Source: Microbacterium sp. Leaf159 | Lineage (GTDB): Bacteria > Actinomycetota > Actinomycetes > Actinomycetales > Microbacteriaceae | Assembly: GCF_001423615.1 (NCBI RefSeq) | Contig: NZ_LMOU01000001.1 | Coordinates: 2,060,453 to 2,124,452 of the forward strand | Length of the DNA: 64,000 bases | Reading direction: 5' to 3' | Part shown: piece by piece, positions 15,776-22,958 of the stretch | Layout: each line of letters opens with the position of its first letter | Position numbering within the stretch: the first letter of the stretch is position 1 | Position numbers and translations under genes: made by a program | Notes under the pieces: generated by a model | Seen by the model: only the letters and a program-made list of their open reading frames with translations | What the model was told of the DNA's origin: nothing | Database searches by the model: none

Positions 15776-16543
15776 ATGCAGCCGCTCGTCGCCCCCGCGC
15801 CCGCCCTCGACCCGGCAGAACTCGTCCGCACCGCCAGGCACGCGGTGCTCGCGGGCATCGGAGAAGAGGGCCAGCGCCGCCTCGCCGCAGCCCACGTCAC
15901 CGTGGTCGGCGCCGGCGGCATCGGCTCCCCCGTGCTTCTCGCACTGGCCGCGGCAGGAGTGGGCAGCATCACCGTGATCGACGACGACATCGTGGAGCTG
16001 ACGAATCTGCAGCGCCAGCTCGCCCACCGCGTCGAAGACATCGGCAGGCCCAAGACCACCTCGGCGGCGCGCGCGATCATGGCCCTGTCGCCCGGGGCGG
16101 ATGTCGTGACGGCGGCGGAGCGACTCGACTCCGAGAACGCCGAGCGCCTGTTCGCCGGCGCCGACATCGTGGTCGACACGAGCGACTCCTTCGCGACCCG
16201 GCGCGATGTCGCCGCCGCGACCGAAGCCCTCGGTGTCCCCCTCGTGTGGGGCGCCGTGCAGGAGTGGCACGCGCAGGCGACCGTGTTCTGGTCGAACCCG
16301 CCAGAGCACGATCCGGTCGTGCTGACCGATCTCTTCCCGCTCGGCACCGAGGGCGAGCCGCCCAGCTGCGCGCAGGTCGGCGTGCTCGGCGCGCTGTGCG
16401 TGCAGGTCGGAGGGATGCTGGCGGGCGAGGTCGTGAAGCTCATCACCGGCGCGGGCGCGCCGCTGCTCGGGCGCCTCGCCATCATCGACGCACTCACCTC
16501 GAGACAGCACGAGATCGCGATCCGTTCGGCGGTGTCGGCATGA
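15776..16543 (+). CDS. moeB: MoeB/ThiF family adenylyltransferase (MoaD activation)
   Basis: Adenylates the C-terminal Gly of MoaD so that it can carry sulfur to the pterin. 255 residues, E1-like fold: GAGGIGSPVLLALAAAGVG nucleotide-binding loop, VIDDDIVELTNLQRQ with the conserved Asp and Arg/Gln, IGRPKT, then DTSDSFATR. SCAQVGVLG holds the conserved Cys region. There is no C-terminal rhodanese domain, unlike MoeZ. ATG with TAGCCT ending 6 nt upstream (leaderless). First gene of moeB-moeA-moaC-moaD, overlapping moeA as ATGA. Confidence 0.92.
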   Translation: MQPLVAPAPALDPAELVRTARHAVLAGIGEEGQRRLAAAHVTVVGAGGIGSPVLLALAAAGVGSITVIDDDIVELTNLQRQLAHRVEDIGRPKTTSAARAIMALSPGADVVTAAERLDSENAERLFAGADIVVDTSDSFATRRDVAAATEALGVPLVWGAVQEWHAQATVFWSNPPEHDPVVLTDLFPLGTEGEPPSCAQVGVLGALCVQVGGMLAGEVVKLITGAGAPLLGRLAIIDALTSRQHEIAIRSAVSA

Positions 16544-17787
16544 GCGCCGCGAGCGGCAGCCGCCGCACGGTCGAGGAGCAGTTCGCGCGGGTGCTGGATG
16601 CCGTGCGCACACTGCCCGCCGAGACACGGCCGATCCGCGACGCCGCCCACCGCACTCTTGCGGAGCCCGCGACGGCGGCCCACGACATCCCCCTCTTCGA
16701 CAACTCGGCTATGGACGGCTTCGCGGTGCGAGCGGCCGACGTCTCCGCTGCATCCGCCGACAACCCGGTGGTGCTGCGCGTGGTCGCCGATCTGCCCGCC
16801 GGGGTGTCCGACGACCCGCCTCTGGATGCCGGCGAGGCCGCGCGGATCATGACAGGCTCCCCGACGCCGACCGCGGCCGATGCGATCGTGCCCTTCGAGG
16901 ACACCGCCGGAGGGCTCGCCGACTCGCTCGGCGAGGTGCGGGTGCTGCGGGCACCGGCGACACCGGGAGCATTCGTCCGCCGCCGCGGCGCCGACCTGCG
17001 AGCGGGGGATGCCGTCGTGCTCGCCGGCGAGCGCCTCGGCGCCTTCCAGCTCGCGGCGGCCGTCGCAGCCGGCGTCGAGACCGTCTCGGTGACCCGGGCG
17101 CCGCGTGTGGCCGTGGTCTCGACGGGCAGCGAGCTGCTGGAGCCGGGTGAGCCCGCCACCCGTGGCCGAATCCCCGACTCGAACGGCCCGCTGCTCGAAC
17201 TGCTCGTCGCCGCAGCCGACGCCGAAGTCGTGCTCGTCGCCCGGGTCGCCGACGATGCCGACGCCGTCCGCACCGTCACCGCGACCGCCGTCGAACGCGG
17301 CGCCGATGTGATCGTGTTCACGGGCGGCGTCAGCGCCGGAGCCTACGAGCCGGTGCGCGGCGCCTTCGACGGACAGGGTGCCGTCGAGTTCGCGAGCGTC
17401 GCGATGCAGCCGGGCAAACCGCAGGCGTTCGGCGCACTCGACTCCGGCACGCTCGTGTTCGGGCTGCCCGGCAACCCGGTCAGCGTCGCGGTCTCGTTCG
17501 AGGTCTTCGTGCGGCCGGCGCTGCTCGCGCTGCAGGGTCGCTCCGAGATCCATCGCGCTCGCGCATCCTTCACGGCGGATGCCGCCTGGACCACCCCTCC
17601 CGGGCGGCGCCAGTACCTGCCCGCCGTCGTCGACCTCGCGAACCGCACGGTGCGCCCCGCGACCGCCGGAGGGTCCGGATCGCATCTGGCCGGCGGTCTC
17701 GCCCGGGCACGCGCTTTCGCGATCGTGCCCGCCGAGGCCGAGGCCGTCGCCGTGGGCGACGTGATCGATGTCATGCTGGTCGAATGA
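16540..17787 (+). CDS. moeA: Molybdopterin molybdenumtransferase MoeA
   Basis: Inserts molybdate into adenylylated molybdopterin. 415 residues, usual length. Motifs: FDNSAMDGFAVR near residue 50, MTGSPTPTAADAIVPFE, RRRGADLRAGD, VSTGSEL, then VFTGGVSAGAYE (usually GGVSVGDYD) and GLPGNPVS. The same reading frame stays open about 300 codons upstream, but that part lies antisense or out of frame within moeB; the ATG overlapping the moeB stop is the real start. The 3' end overlaps moaC by 4 nt. Confidence 0.94.
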   Translation: MSAASGSRRTVEEQFARVLDAVRTLPAETRPIRDAAHRTLAEPATAAHDIPLFDNSAMDGFAVRAADVSAASADNPVVLRVVADLPAGVSDDPPLDAGEAARIMTGSPTPTAADAIVPFEDTAGGLADSLGEVRVLRAPATPGAFVRRRGADLRAGDAVVLAGERLGAFQLAAAVAAGVETVSVTRAPRVAVVSTGSELLEPGEPATRGRIPDSNGPLLELLVAAADAEVVLVARVADDADAVRTVTATAVERGADVIVFTGGVSAGAYEPVRGAFDGQGAVEFASVAMQPGKPQAFGALDSGTLVFGLPGNPVSVAVSFEVFVRPALLALQGRSEIHRARASFTADAAWTTPPGRRQYLPAVVDLANRTVRPATAGGSGSHLAGGLARARAFAIVPAEAEAVAVGDVIDVMLVE

Positions 17788-18263
17788 GTTTCACGCACCT
17801 CGACTCGGCCGGTCATGCGCACATGGTCGATGTGACCGCCAAGCAGCCGACCGTCCGCACCGCGACCGCTCGCGGCTTCGTGCGCTGCAGCCCCGAGGTC
17901 ATCGCGGCGCTGCGCGACGGCACCGCCCCCAAGGGCGACGTGCTCGCGGTCGCCCGCATCGCCGGCATCCAGGCCGCCAAGTCGACGCCCGCCCTGTTGC
18001 CCCTCGCCCACGTGATCGGCGTGCACCGGGCGAACGTCGAGCTCGACATCGTCGACGACGGCGTGCACGTCGAGGCGACCGTCGGCACCGCCGACCGTAC
18101 CGGCGTCGAGATGGAAGCACTGACAGCCGTCTCGGTGAGCGCTCTCGCGATCGTCGACATGATCAAGGGACTCGACCGCTCGGTCGTCATCGAAGACGTG
18201 CGCATCGTCGCGAAGTCGGGCGGACGCTCGGGCGACTGGGTGCGCGAGGGCGAGACCCGATGA
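17784..18263 (+). CDS. moaC: Cyclic pyranopterin monophosphate synthase MoaC
   Basis: Second enzyme of the pathway, completing the rearrangement of the MoaA product to cPMP. 159 residues. Conserved blocks: HMVDVTAKQPTVRTA at the N-terminus, KGDVLAVARIAGIQAAKSTPALLPLAHVI in the middle and GVEMEALTAVSVSALAIVDMIKG with the catalytic Lys, followed by SGGRSGDW. Overlaps moeA and moaD by 4 nt each, a tightly coupled operon. Confidence 0.95.
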   Translation: MSFTHLDSAGHAHMVDVTAKQPTVRTATARGFVRCSPEVIAALRDGTAPKGDVLAVARIAGIQAAKSTPALLPLAHVIGVHRANVELDIVDDGVHVEATVGTADRTGVEMEALTAVSVSALAIVDMIKGLDRSVVIEDVRIVAKSGGRSGDWVREGETR

Positions 18264-18514
18264 CCGCGCCGCTGACCACGACCGTGCGCGTGCGCTACTT
18301 CGCGGCCGCCGCAGAGGCTGCGGGCACCGACTCGGAGGAACGCGGCGAGCGCTCGCTCGCACAGCTCCGCGCGGCACTCGTGGCGGAGCATCCGGCTCTC
18401 GCCGACATCCTGCCGCGCTGCGCGGTCATGGTCGACGGCGTGCGCAGCGACGACGACCGATCGCTCGACGATGCTCAGCTGATCGACGTGCTCCCGCCGT
18501 TCGCCGGAGGCTAG
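18260..18514 (+). CDS. moaD: Molybdopterin synthase sulfur-carrier subunit MoaD
   Basis: Small ubiquitin-like sulfur carrier, 84 residues, ending in PPFAGG; the terminal Gly-Gly is what MoeB adenylates and what becomes the thiocarboxylate. VRVRYFAAAAEAAG at the N-terminus and the VLPPFAGG end match the family. ATGA overlap with moaC fixes the start. Its partner MoaE is encoded on the other strand, convergent, 125 nt away; that gap holds no gene. Confidence 0.92.
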   Translation: MTAPLTTTVRVRYFAAAAEAAGTDSEERGERSLAQLRAALVAEHPALADILPRCAVMVDGVRSDDDRSLDDAQLIDVLPPFAGG

Positions 18515-18639
18515 ACCACCGGCGAAGCGATGGCCGCGGGGCGTGCGCTTCGTGCGGCGATCTGCGCTTCGGAAGGACGCGGATGCCGAGAACGGCCGTC
18601 AGAAGCGCAACTGGCCGCGTGAAGCAGCCGCAACCCGGC

Positions 18640-19080
18640 TCAGCCGCCGATGCCCTTCCAGGACGTCGATCCGTCGGACTCGACCTGACGCTTCCACACG
18701 GGCAGCGAGGTCTTGATGTCCTCGATGATCGCGCGGCACACCTCGAACGCCTCGGCGCGATGCTCGGCGGCGACCGCGATCACGACGGCCGCATCGCCCA
18801 CGTCGAGCCGTCCGATGCGATGACTCACGGCCACCGCGACGCGGGCCTCGCCGACGGCATCCGCTGCCGCCTCCTCCGCGATGCGCCGCAGTGTGGTCTC
18901 GGCGTCGGGGTGCGAGCTGTACTCGAGCCCGACGACAGGCGTCTCGGCATCCGGGTCGTTGTCGCGCACCCGGCCGATGAAGGTCGTCACGCCGCCCAGC
19001 GCAGGGTCCTCGACGGCGGCGAGATGAGCGTCGAGGTCGAGGCGCTGGTCGGAGATCGCGGCGATCCGCACCTCGTTCAT
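18640..19080 (-). CDS. moaE: Molybdopterin synthase catalytic subunit MoaE
   Basis: Transfers two sulfurs from MoaD to cPMP to make molybdopterin. 146 residues. The conserved GGVTTFIGRVRD motif is near residues 29-40, EYSSHPDAE follows, then SHRIGRLDVGDAAVVIAVAAEHRAEAFE and PVWKRQV with the catalytic Lys, ending SWKGIGG. Start ATG overlaps the mogA stop (ATGA). Confidence 0.94.
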   Translation of the reverse strand: MNEVRIAAISDQRLDLDAHLAAVEDPALGGVTTFIGRVRDNDPDAETPVVGLEYSSHPDAETTLRRIAEEAAADAVGEARVAVAVSHRIGRLDVGDAAVVIAVAAEHRAEAFEVCRAIIEDIKTSLPVWKRQVESDGSTSWKGIGG

Positions 19081-19565
19081 GCGTGGTCACCGCCCTCGAC
19101 CTGGTCGACCACGTGTCTCGCGACGGTCAGCACCACGGGAACTCCGGATGCCACGGCACGCGTGGATCCCGGCAGGTTCACGACGAGCGCTCCGGCCGGG
19201 TCGACGACACCGGCGAGCCCGCGGGAGAGCACCGACAGCGGCGTGTCGGAGAGGCCGCTGTGACGCAGTTCCTCGGCGATGCCCGGCACCTCGCGGGTGA
19301 TGACCTGACGGGTGCCCTCGGGGGTCTCATCTCGCGGGCTGACGCCCGTGCCGCCCGTCGTCACGATCAGCCGCACGCCCCGCGCGACCGCTCGGCGCAG
19401 TGCATCGGCGACGGAGGCCGCCCCATCGGGGATGACCTCGGCGTCGGGGCAGTGCCACCCGGCATCCCGCAGCAGACCGACCGCGATCGGACCGCCTCTG
19501 TCTTCGCGTTCCCCGGCGAACGAACGGTCCGAGACGGTGATCACGCAGGCGGGGAGCGACGTCAT
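19077..19565 (-). CDS. MogA/MoaB family molybdopterin adenylyltransferase
   Basis: Adenylates molybdopterin before metal insertion. 162 residues, MoaB/MogA fold: ACVITVSDRSFAGEREDRGGP at the N-terminus, VTTGGTGVSPRDETPEGTR (the nucleotide/pterin-binding block) in the middle, LVVNLPGSTRAV near the end. First gene of a two-gene operon with moaE. The ATG has TAGGGT ending 6 nt upstream, the leaderless pattern. MogA and MoaB cannot be separated with certainty by eye, so no symbol is given. Confidence 0.9.
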   Translation of the reverse strand: MTSLPACVITVSDRSFAGEREDRGGPIAVGLLRDAGWHCPDAEVIPDGAASVADALRRAVARGVRLIVTTGGTGVSPRDETPEGTRQVITREVPGIAEELRHSGLSDTPLSVLSRGLAGVVDPAGALVVNLPGSTRAVASGVPVVLTVARHVVDQVEGGDHA

Positions 19566-19605
19566 GGCTCCACCCTAGGTGCTGCCCCGCAGCGACGCAC
19601 GGGCA

Positions 19606-21261
19606 TCACGAGACGCGGATGAGCGAACGCTGCCAGCCCGACGATCCGTCCGGCGCGATCGGTGCGCGTTCCTCGATCTGCATGTCGCCGTTCTTGTTGA
19701 TCGCTCGCACGGCCACGTAGTGCGTGCCCGGTGTCGCATCCCACTCCATGAACCACTGCACCCAGGTGTTCTCGTTGATCGGGGCCGAGAGCGTCGCCGG
19801 CATCCAGTCGCCCTCGTCGATGCGCACCTCGACGCGCTCGATTCCCACCGTCTGCGCCCACGCGACACCGGCGATCGGGATGCGACCGGCATCGACGGCC
19901 TGGCCGACCTTGGGGGTGTCGACGCGCGAGGCGAACTTGATCGGAGCCTCTGCGCTGTATCCGCGCGGAGTCCAGTAGGCCTCGTCCTTGTCGAACGTGG
20001 TGACCTTGAGCTCGGTGAGCCACTTGGTCGCCGAGACGTAGCCGTAGAGCCCCGGCACCACCATACGCACGGGGAAGCCGTGCTCGAGCGGCAGCGGCTC
20101 GCCGTTCATTCCCACGGCGAGGATCGCGTCGAGGTTGTCATCGGTCAGCGCCGACAACGGCGTGCTGGCGGTGTAGCCGTCGACGCTCTTCGACAGCACC
20201 ATGTCGGCACCGGACTTCACCCCGGCCTTCTTCAGCACATCGCGCAGCGGAACACCCAGCCACACGGCGTTGCCGACGAGGCCCCCGCCGACCTCGTTCG
20301 AGACGCACGTGAGCGTGACCGCGTACTCGTCGAGGCCCATGTCGAGGATGTCCTGGAAGCTCATCTCGACGCGCTGATCGACCATGCCGTCGATCACGAG
20401 ACGCCAGGTCTCGGGGTCGATCGTCGGCACGGTCAGTGCGGTGTCGACGCGGTAGAAGTCCTTGTTCGGCGTGATGAGCTTAGTGAGGCCAGGGATGTCG
20501 AGCTCGGCACCCTTCGGGACGGTCACCGTCGACTTCGGCGACGGCAGTTTGAGGGCGTCGCGGATCGACGCGACGGATGCGACCGTCATGCTCACGGTGC
20601 GCGAGGCGACGCCCACGACGACGGCGGCGACGCTGGCGATGCCGGCGAGGATGAAGAACTGTCGACGACCCAGTGCCTTCGCGGGCTTGCCGTCGGAGGC
20701 CTCGGCCTCGGCATCCGCTGGCTCGGTGGTCTCCCCCTTGCGGTCGACCATCGCGGCGGGAACGGCGGAGGCCTTCCACGCGACGAGGCGGCGGGTGAGC
20801 ATCACGAGGATGACGGAACCGACGATGGTTCCGAGCACGGGAGGCAGGAAGGCGAGGGGCGTGACACCGGCTCTGGTCACGATCGCCGCGGTGGAGAGCA
20901 CGCCCGCGACCACCAGGGCGATGACGCCGAGCGGGGGACGGAGCAGCTGCAGGATGCCGGCGATCGCCGACGCGATCACCACCGCGAGACCGAGACCGGC
21001 CAGGAGCGCGATCTTGTCGTACTCGCCGAAGGTCGCGATCGCGAACTCCTTGAACGGCTGGGGCACGATGTCGATCACGAATCCGCCGACGGCGAGGAGG
21101 GGGCTGGCCGAGCGCGCGAAGATCAGCGCGAACAGCTCGGCGGTCGCGAGGAAGACGAGTCCGCTGATGACGCCCGAGAGGGCCGCCCAGAAGAAGAACC
21201 TCTTGCCTCTGCTCTGCCGTGTGCTCGTGCCGCGCTCTTCTGCGGTGCTGCGCTGTGCCAT
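19606..21261 (-). CDS. Membrane-anchored molybdopterin-dependent oxidoreductase (sulfite oxidase/YedY-like)
   Basis: 551 residues. The first 160 form about four or five membrane segments; a further segment follows the RR pair at residues 199-200 (RRQFFILAGIASVAAVVVG), which resembles an internalised Tat-like anchor. From about residue 260 the sulfite oxidase molybdopterin fold begins: VTLTCVSNEVGG with the Mo-ligand Cys319, VWLGVPLRDVLKKAG, a PVRMVVPGLYGYVSATKWL block, and a C-terminal immunoglobulin-like domain (VEVRIDEGDWMPA). The heme domain of animal sulfite oxidase is absent. It is the likely user of the cofactor made by the neighbouring genes; the physiological substrate is unknown. Confidence 0.88.
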   Translation of the reverse strand: MAQRSTAEERGTSTRQSRGKRFFFWAALSGVISGLVFLATAELFALIFARSASPLLAVGGFVIDIVPQPFKEFAIATFGEYDKIALLAGLGLAVVIASAIAGILQLLRPPLGVIALVVAGVLSTAAIVTRAGVTPLAFLPPVLGTIVGSVILVMLTRRLVAWKASAVPAAMVDRKGETTEPADAEAEASDGKPAKALGRRQFFILAGIASVAAVVVGVASRTVSMTVASVASIRDALKLPSPKSTVTVPKGAELDIPGLTKLITPNKDFYRVDTALTVPTIDPETWRLVIDGMVDQRVEMSFQDILDMGLDEYAVTLTCVSNEVGGGLVGNAVWLGVPLRDVLKKAGVKSGADMVLSKSVDGYTASTPLSALTDDNLDAILAVGMNGEPLPLEHGFPVRMVVPGLYGYVSATKWLTELKVTTFDKDEAYWTPRGYSAEAPIKFASRVDTPKVGQAVDAGRIPIAGVAWAQTVGIERVEVRIDEGDWMPATLSAPINENTWVQWFMEWDATPGTHYVAVRAINKNGDMQIEERAPIAPDGSSGWQRSLIRVS

Positions 21262-21351
21262 GGTCTGCTCCTTCGCACCGAGGACGGTGTGGTCTCGGGT
21301 TGTTCGGAGCGGACGCGCGAACGGATGGTCGCGGCATCGGATGCTGCGTGA

Positions 21352-21621
21352 TCAGAGGCGGCGCGCGGTGATGGTGTCGCGGTCCTGCAGTTCGCGCAGC
21401 GTGCGCAGGCACCTCGAGCAGAGGATCTCGACGCGACGCGGGTGGTTCTCTCCGCACACGCAGTCGACCGACACGCGCCACTTGGCCTTGCGGCCGCAGG
21501 CGGCATACGCCTCGTCGTCGCCGTGGTCGCACTCGCACAGCTGGCGCCCTCGGTCGAGTCCGGGGACCTCGACGAGGGTGCGCTCGATGTCCGAGACAGG
21601 GGCCTGCTGCGTCTTCACCAC
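21352..21621 (-). CDS. Small Cys-rich hypothetical protein
   Basis: 89 residues from a GTG with GGGAG 9 nt upstream; a second GTG follows directly, and no ATG gives a comparable start. Seven Cys and two His residues are arranged as CECDHG, YAACGRK, VDCVCGENH and ILCSRCLRTL, suggesting one or two metal-binding knuckles. The C-terminal part is basic (RELQDRDTITARRL). No named family recognised. It lies between the alarmone synthetase and the oxidoreductase on the same strand, 90 nt before the latter. Confidence 0.65.
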   Translation of the reverse strand: MVKTQQAPVSDIERTLVEVPGLDRGRQLCECDHGDDEAYAACGRKAKWRVSVDCVCGENHPRRVEILCSRCLRTLRELQDRDTITARRL

Positions 21622-21676
21622 CTGTCGATGCTCCCAGGGCCGTGCAGCCCCGCGCAACACCGCGACGGGTGGCGCG

Positions 21677-22375
21677 TCAGACCTGCACGACGTGCGGGGG
21701 CGGCGGCGGGGCGAGCTGACGCTGGGGCACGCCGTGGGCCTCGCGGTGCAGACGCTCCATGCGGCTGTCGAGTTCGGCCGCGGCCTCGGCGGCATCGGTC
21801 AGGCTCTCGACGAGGTGCGACGGCACCTGGTTCGAGAACTTGTAGTAGATCTTGTGCTCGAGGCTGGCCCAGAAGTCCATCGCGATGGTGCGGAACTGCA
21901 CCTCGACCGGCACCGACAGGGCACCGGTCGAGAGGAACACCGGCACCTCGATGATCGCGTGCAGGCTCTTGTAGCCGTTGTCCTTCGGGGTCGCGATGTA
22001 GTCCTTGACCGTGACGACGGTCACGTCGTCCTGCGCGGTGAGCAGATCGAACAGACGGTAGACGTCGGCGACGAAGCTGCAGGTCACGCGCACGCCGGCG
22101 ATGTCGGTGATCTCGGCGCGGATGCGCTCGAAGTCCGGCTCGGCGATGCCCTTGCGGGCGATCTTCTCGACGATGCTGTCAGGAGTCTTCAGCCGGCTCT
22201 TGACGTGCTCGATCGGGTTGTACGCGTGGTGGTGGGTGAACTCGTCACGAAGGATCGAGATCTTCGTCTCGACCTCCCGCATCCCGAACTCGTATTCGCG
22301 CAGGAAGCGCTGGAACTCATCGCGGAGTTCCCGAGTCTGCTGGATGGCGTCATCGGTGACCTGGAGGGACGTCAT
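21677..22375 (-). CDS. Small alarmone synthetase (RelA/SpoT synthetase domain)
   Basis: Single-domain (p)ppGpp synthetase, 232 residues, without HD hydrolase or regulatory domains, as in RelP/RelQ. Seen: HVKSRLKTPDSIVEKIARKG, DIAGVRVTCSFVADVYRLFDLL, KDYIATPKDNGYKSLHAIIEVPVF (pyrophosphate-acceptor region) and VEVQFRTIAMDFWASLEHKIYYK. The tail is Pro-rich (APPPPPHVVQV). ATG at 22375 is supported by TAACGT ending 7 nt upstream. It would raise alarmone levels in stress independently of ribosomal sensing. Divergent from the broken SnoaL-like gene. Confidence 0.92.
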   Translation of the reverse strand: MTSLQVTDDAIQQTRELRDEFQRFLREYEFGMREVETKISILRDEFTHHHAYNPIEHVKSRLKTPDSIVEKIARKGIAEPDFERIRAEITDIAGVRVTCSFVADVYRLFDLLTAQDDVTVVTVKDYIATPKDNGYKSLHAIIEVPVFLSTGALSVPVEVQFRTIAMDFWASLEHKIYYKFSNQVPSHLVESLTDAAEAAAELDSRMERLHREAHGVPQRQLAPPPPPHVVQV

Positions 22376-22482
22376 GTCTTCGACGTTACGCGTCCGTGAT
22401 CGGAAGTGGCTGTGCATCGTCGATGAGAAATCGAGTCGAACCCCCGTTGACGATGTCGGAGCCCGGGTCTAGAACGGAGGAC

Positions 22483-22842
22483 ATGACCAGCGCAGGAGAG
22501 AAGTGGACCGAAGCGTAGGTCGAGGCCTGGAGGTCGAACGATCCCCAGCAGATCGCGGCGCTCTTCAGCGAGGACGCCAGGTATCTGACGAGCCCCGATT
22601 CCGAGCCGCGCGTGGGCCGAGCCGACATCGTCGCCGGCTGGCTCGAGGATCTCGACGAACCGGACACGTGGTCGTTCGAGTGGTGGATCGTCCGGGAGGA
22701 TGCCGGTTTCGTGGCGATCGAGGGTCGGACGAAGTATCCCTCCGAACGCGACTACCTCAACCTCTGGGTCGTTCGTCTGGATGACGAGGGCCGGGCGACC
22801 GAGTTCACCGAATGGTACATGCCACGCCCGCACGAGGACTGA
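22483..22842 (+). pseudogene. SnoaL/NTF2-like small protein gene interrupted by an in-frame TAG at codon 12
   Basis: A good ribosome site (GGAGG) lies 2-3 nt before an ATG that opens MTSAGEKWTEA, then a TAG (22516-22518), then an uninterrupted frame VEAWRSNDPQQIAALFSED and on to a stop, 119 codons overall. The joined product is the usual length and layout of a nuclear-transport-factor-2-like (SnoaL) protein: an N-terminal helix, ALFSEDARYLTSP, GRADIVAGWLEDLDE, then strands ending WYMPRPHED. One base change (for example CAG to TAG) explains it. A GTG at 22612 could give a 76-residue remnant lacking the first part. Recent nonsense mutation, readthrough or sequencing error are all possible. Confidence 0.7.
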
Positions 22843-22867
22843 TCGGTCGCGCATCCTCGCACCGACC

Positions 22868-22950
22868 CGTAAGGATTCCGTGAGGACGGCGCATGCGCCC
22901 GTAGGGATTCCGTGAGGAACGCGTGAGGAAGGCGTGTGCGGGCGTAGTGT
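22868..22950 (+). promoter_or_regulatory. OmpR-type operator array and -10 box upstream of the KimA-like gene
   Basis: Half-sites of the form CGTRRGGA start at 22868, 22879, 22900, 22911 and 22922, with degenerate copies at 22890 (CGCATGCG) and 22933 (CGTGTGCG). The step is 11 bp except one of 10, so all face the same side of the helix. The -10 box TAGTGT (22945-22950) begins 12 bp after the last half-site start and ends 8 nt before the GTG. A related array lies upstream of kdp (29714-29753). The layout fits activation by an OmpR-family regulator such as KdpE. Confidence 0.7.
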
Positions 22951-22958
22951 CGCCCGAC

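Noticed and set aside
15628-16539. Open frame fused in front of MoeA that would give a 719-residue protein
   Set aside because: This part lies in another frame of moeB and is Arg/Pro-rich without family similarity; the ATGA overlap at 16540 is the natural start.
15580-17685. Very long antisense reading frame (about 700 codons) opposite moeB-moeA
   Set aside because: Its product is low-complexity Arg/Gly/Ala-rich with no motif; such frames are by-products of high GC opposite real genes. The same applies to long frames at 1587-3209, 29924-32014 and 31608-33596.
18515-18639. Terminator between moaD and moaE
   Set aside because: Only short scattered matches (TGCGCTTC/GAAGCGCA) that do not form a compact hairpin.
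22868-22940. ydaO/c-di-AMP riboswitch before the KimA-like gene
   Set aside because: The repeats lie upstream of the -10 box, so they are not transcribed with the gene; the 11-bp periodicity suits DNA-binding half-sites.
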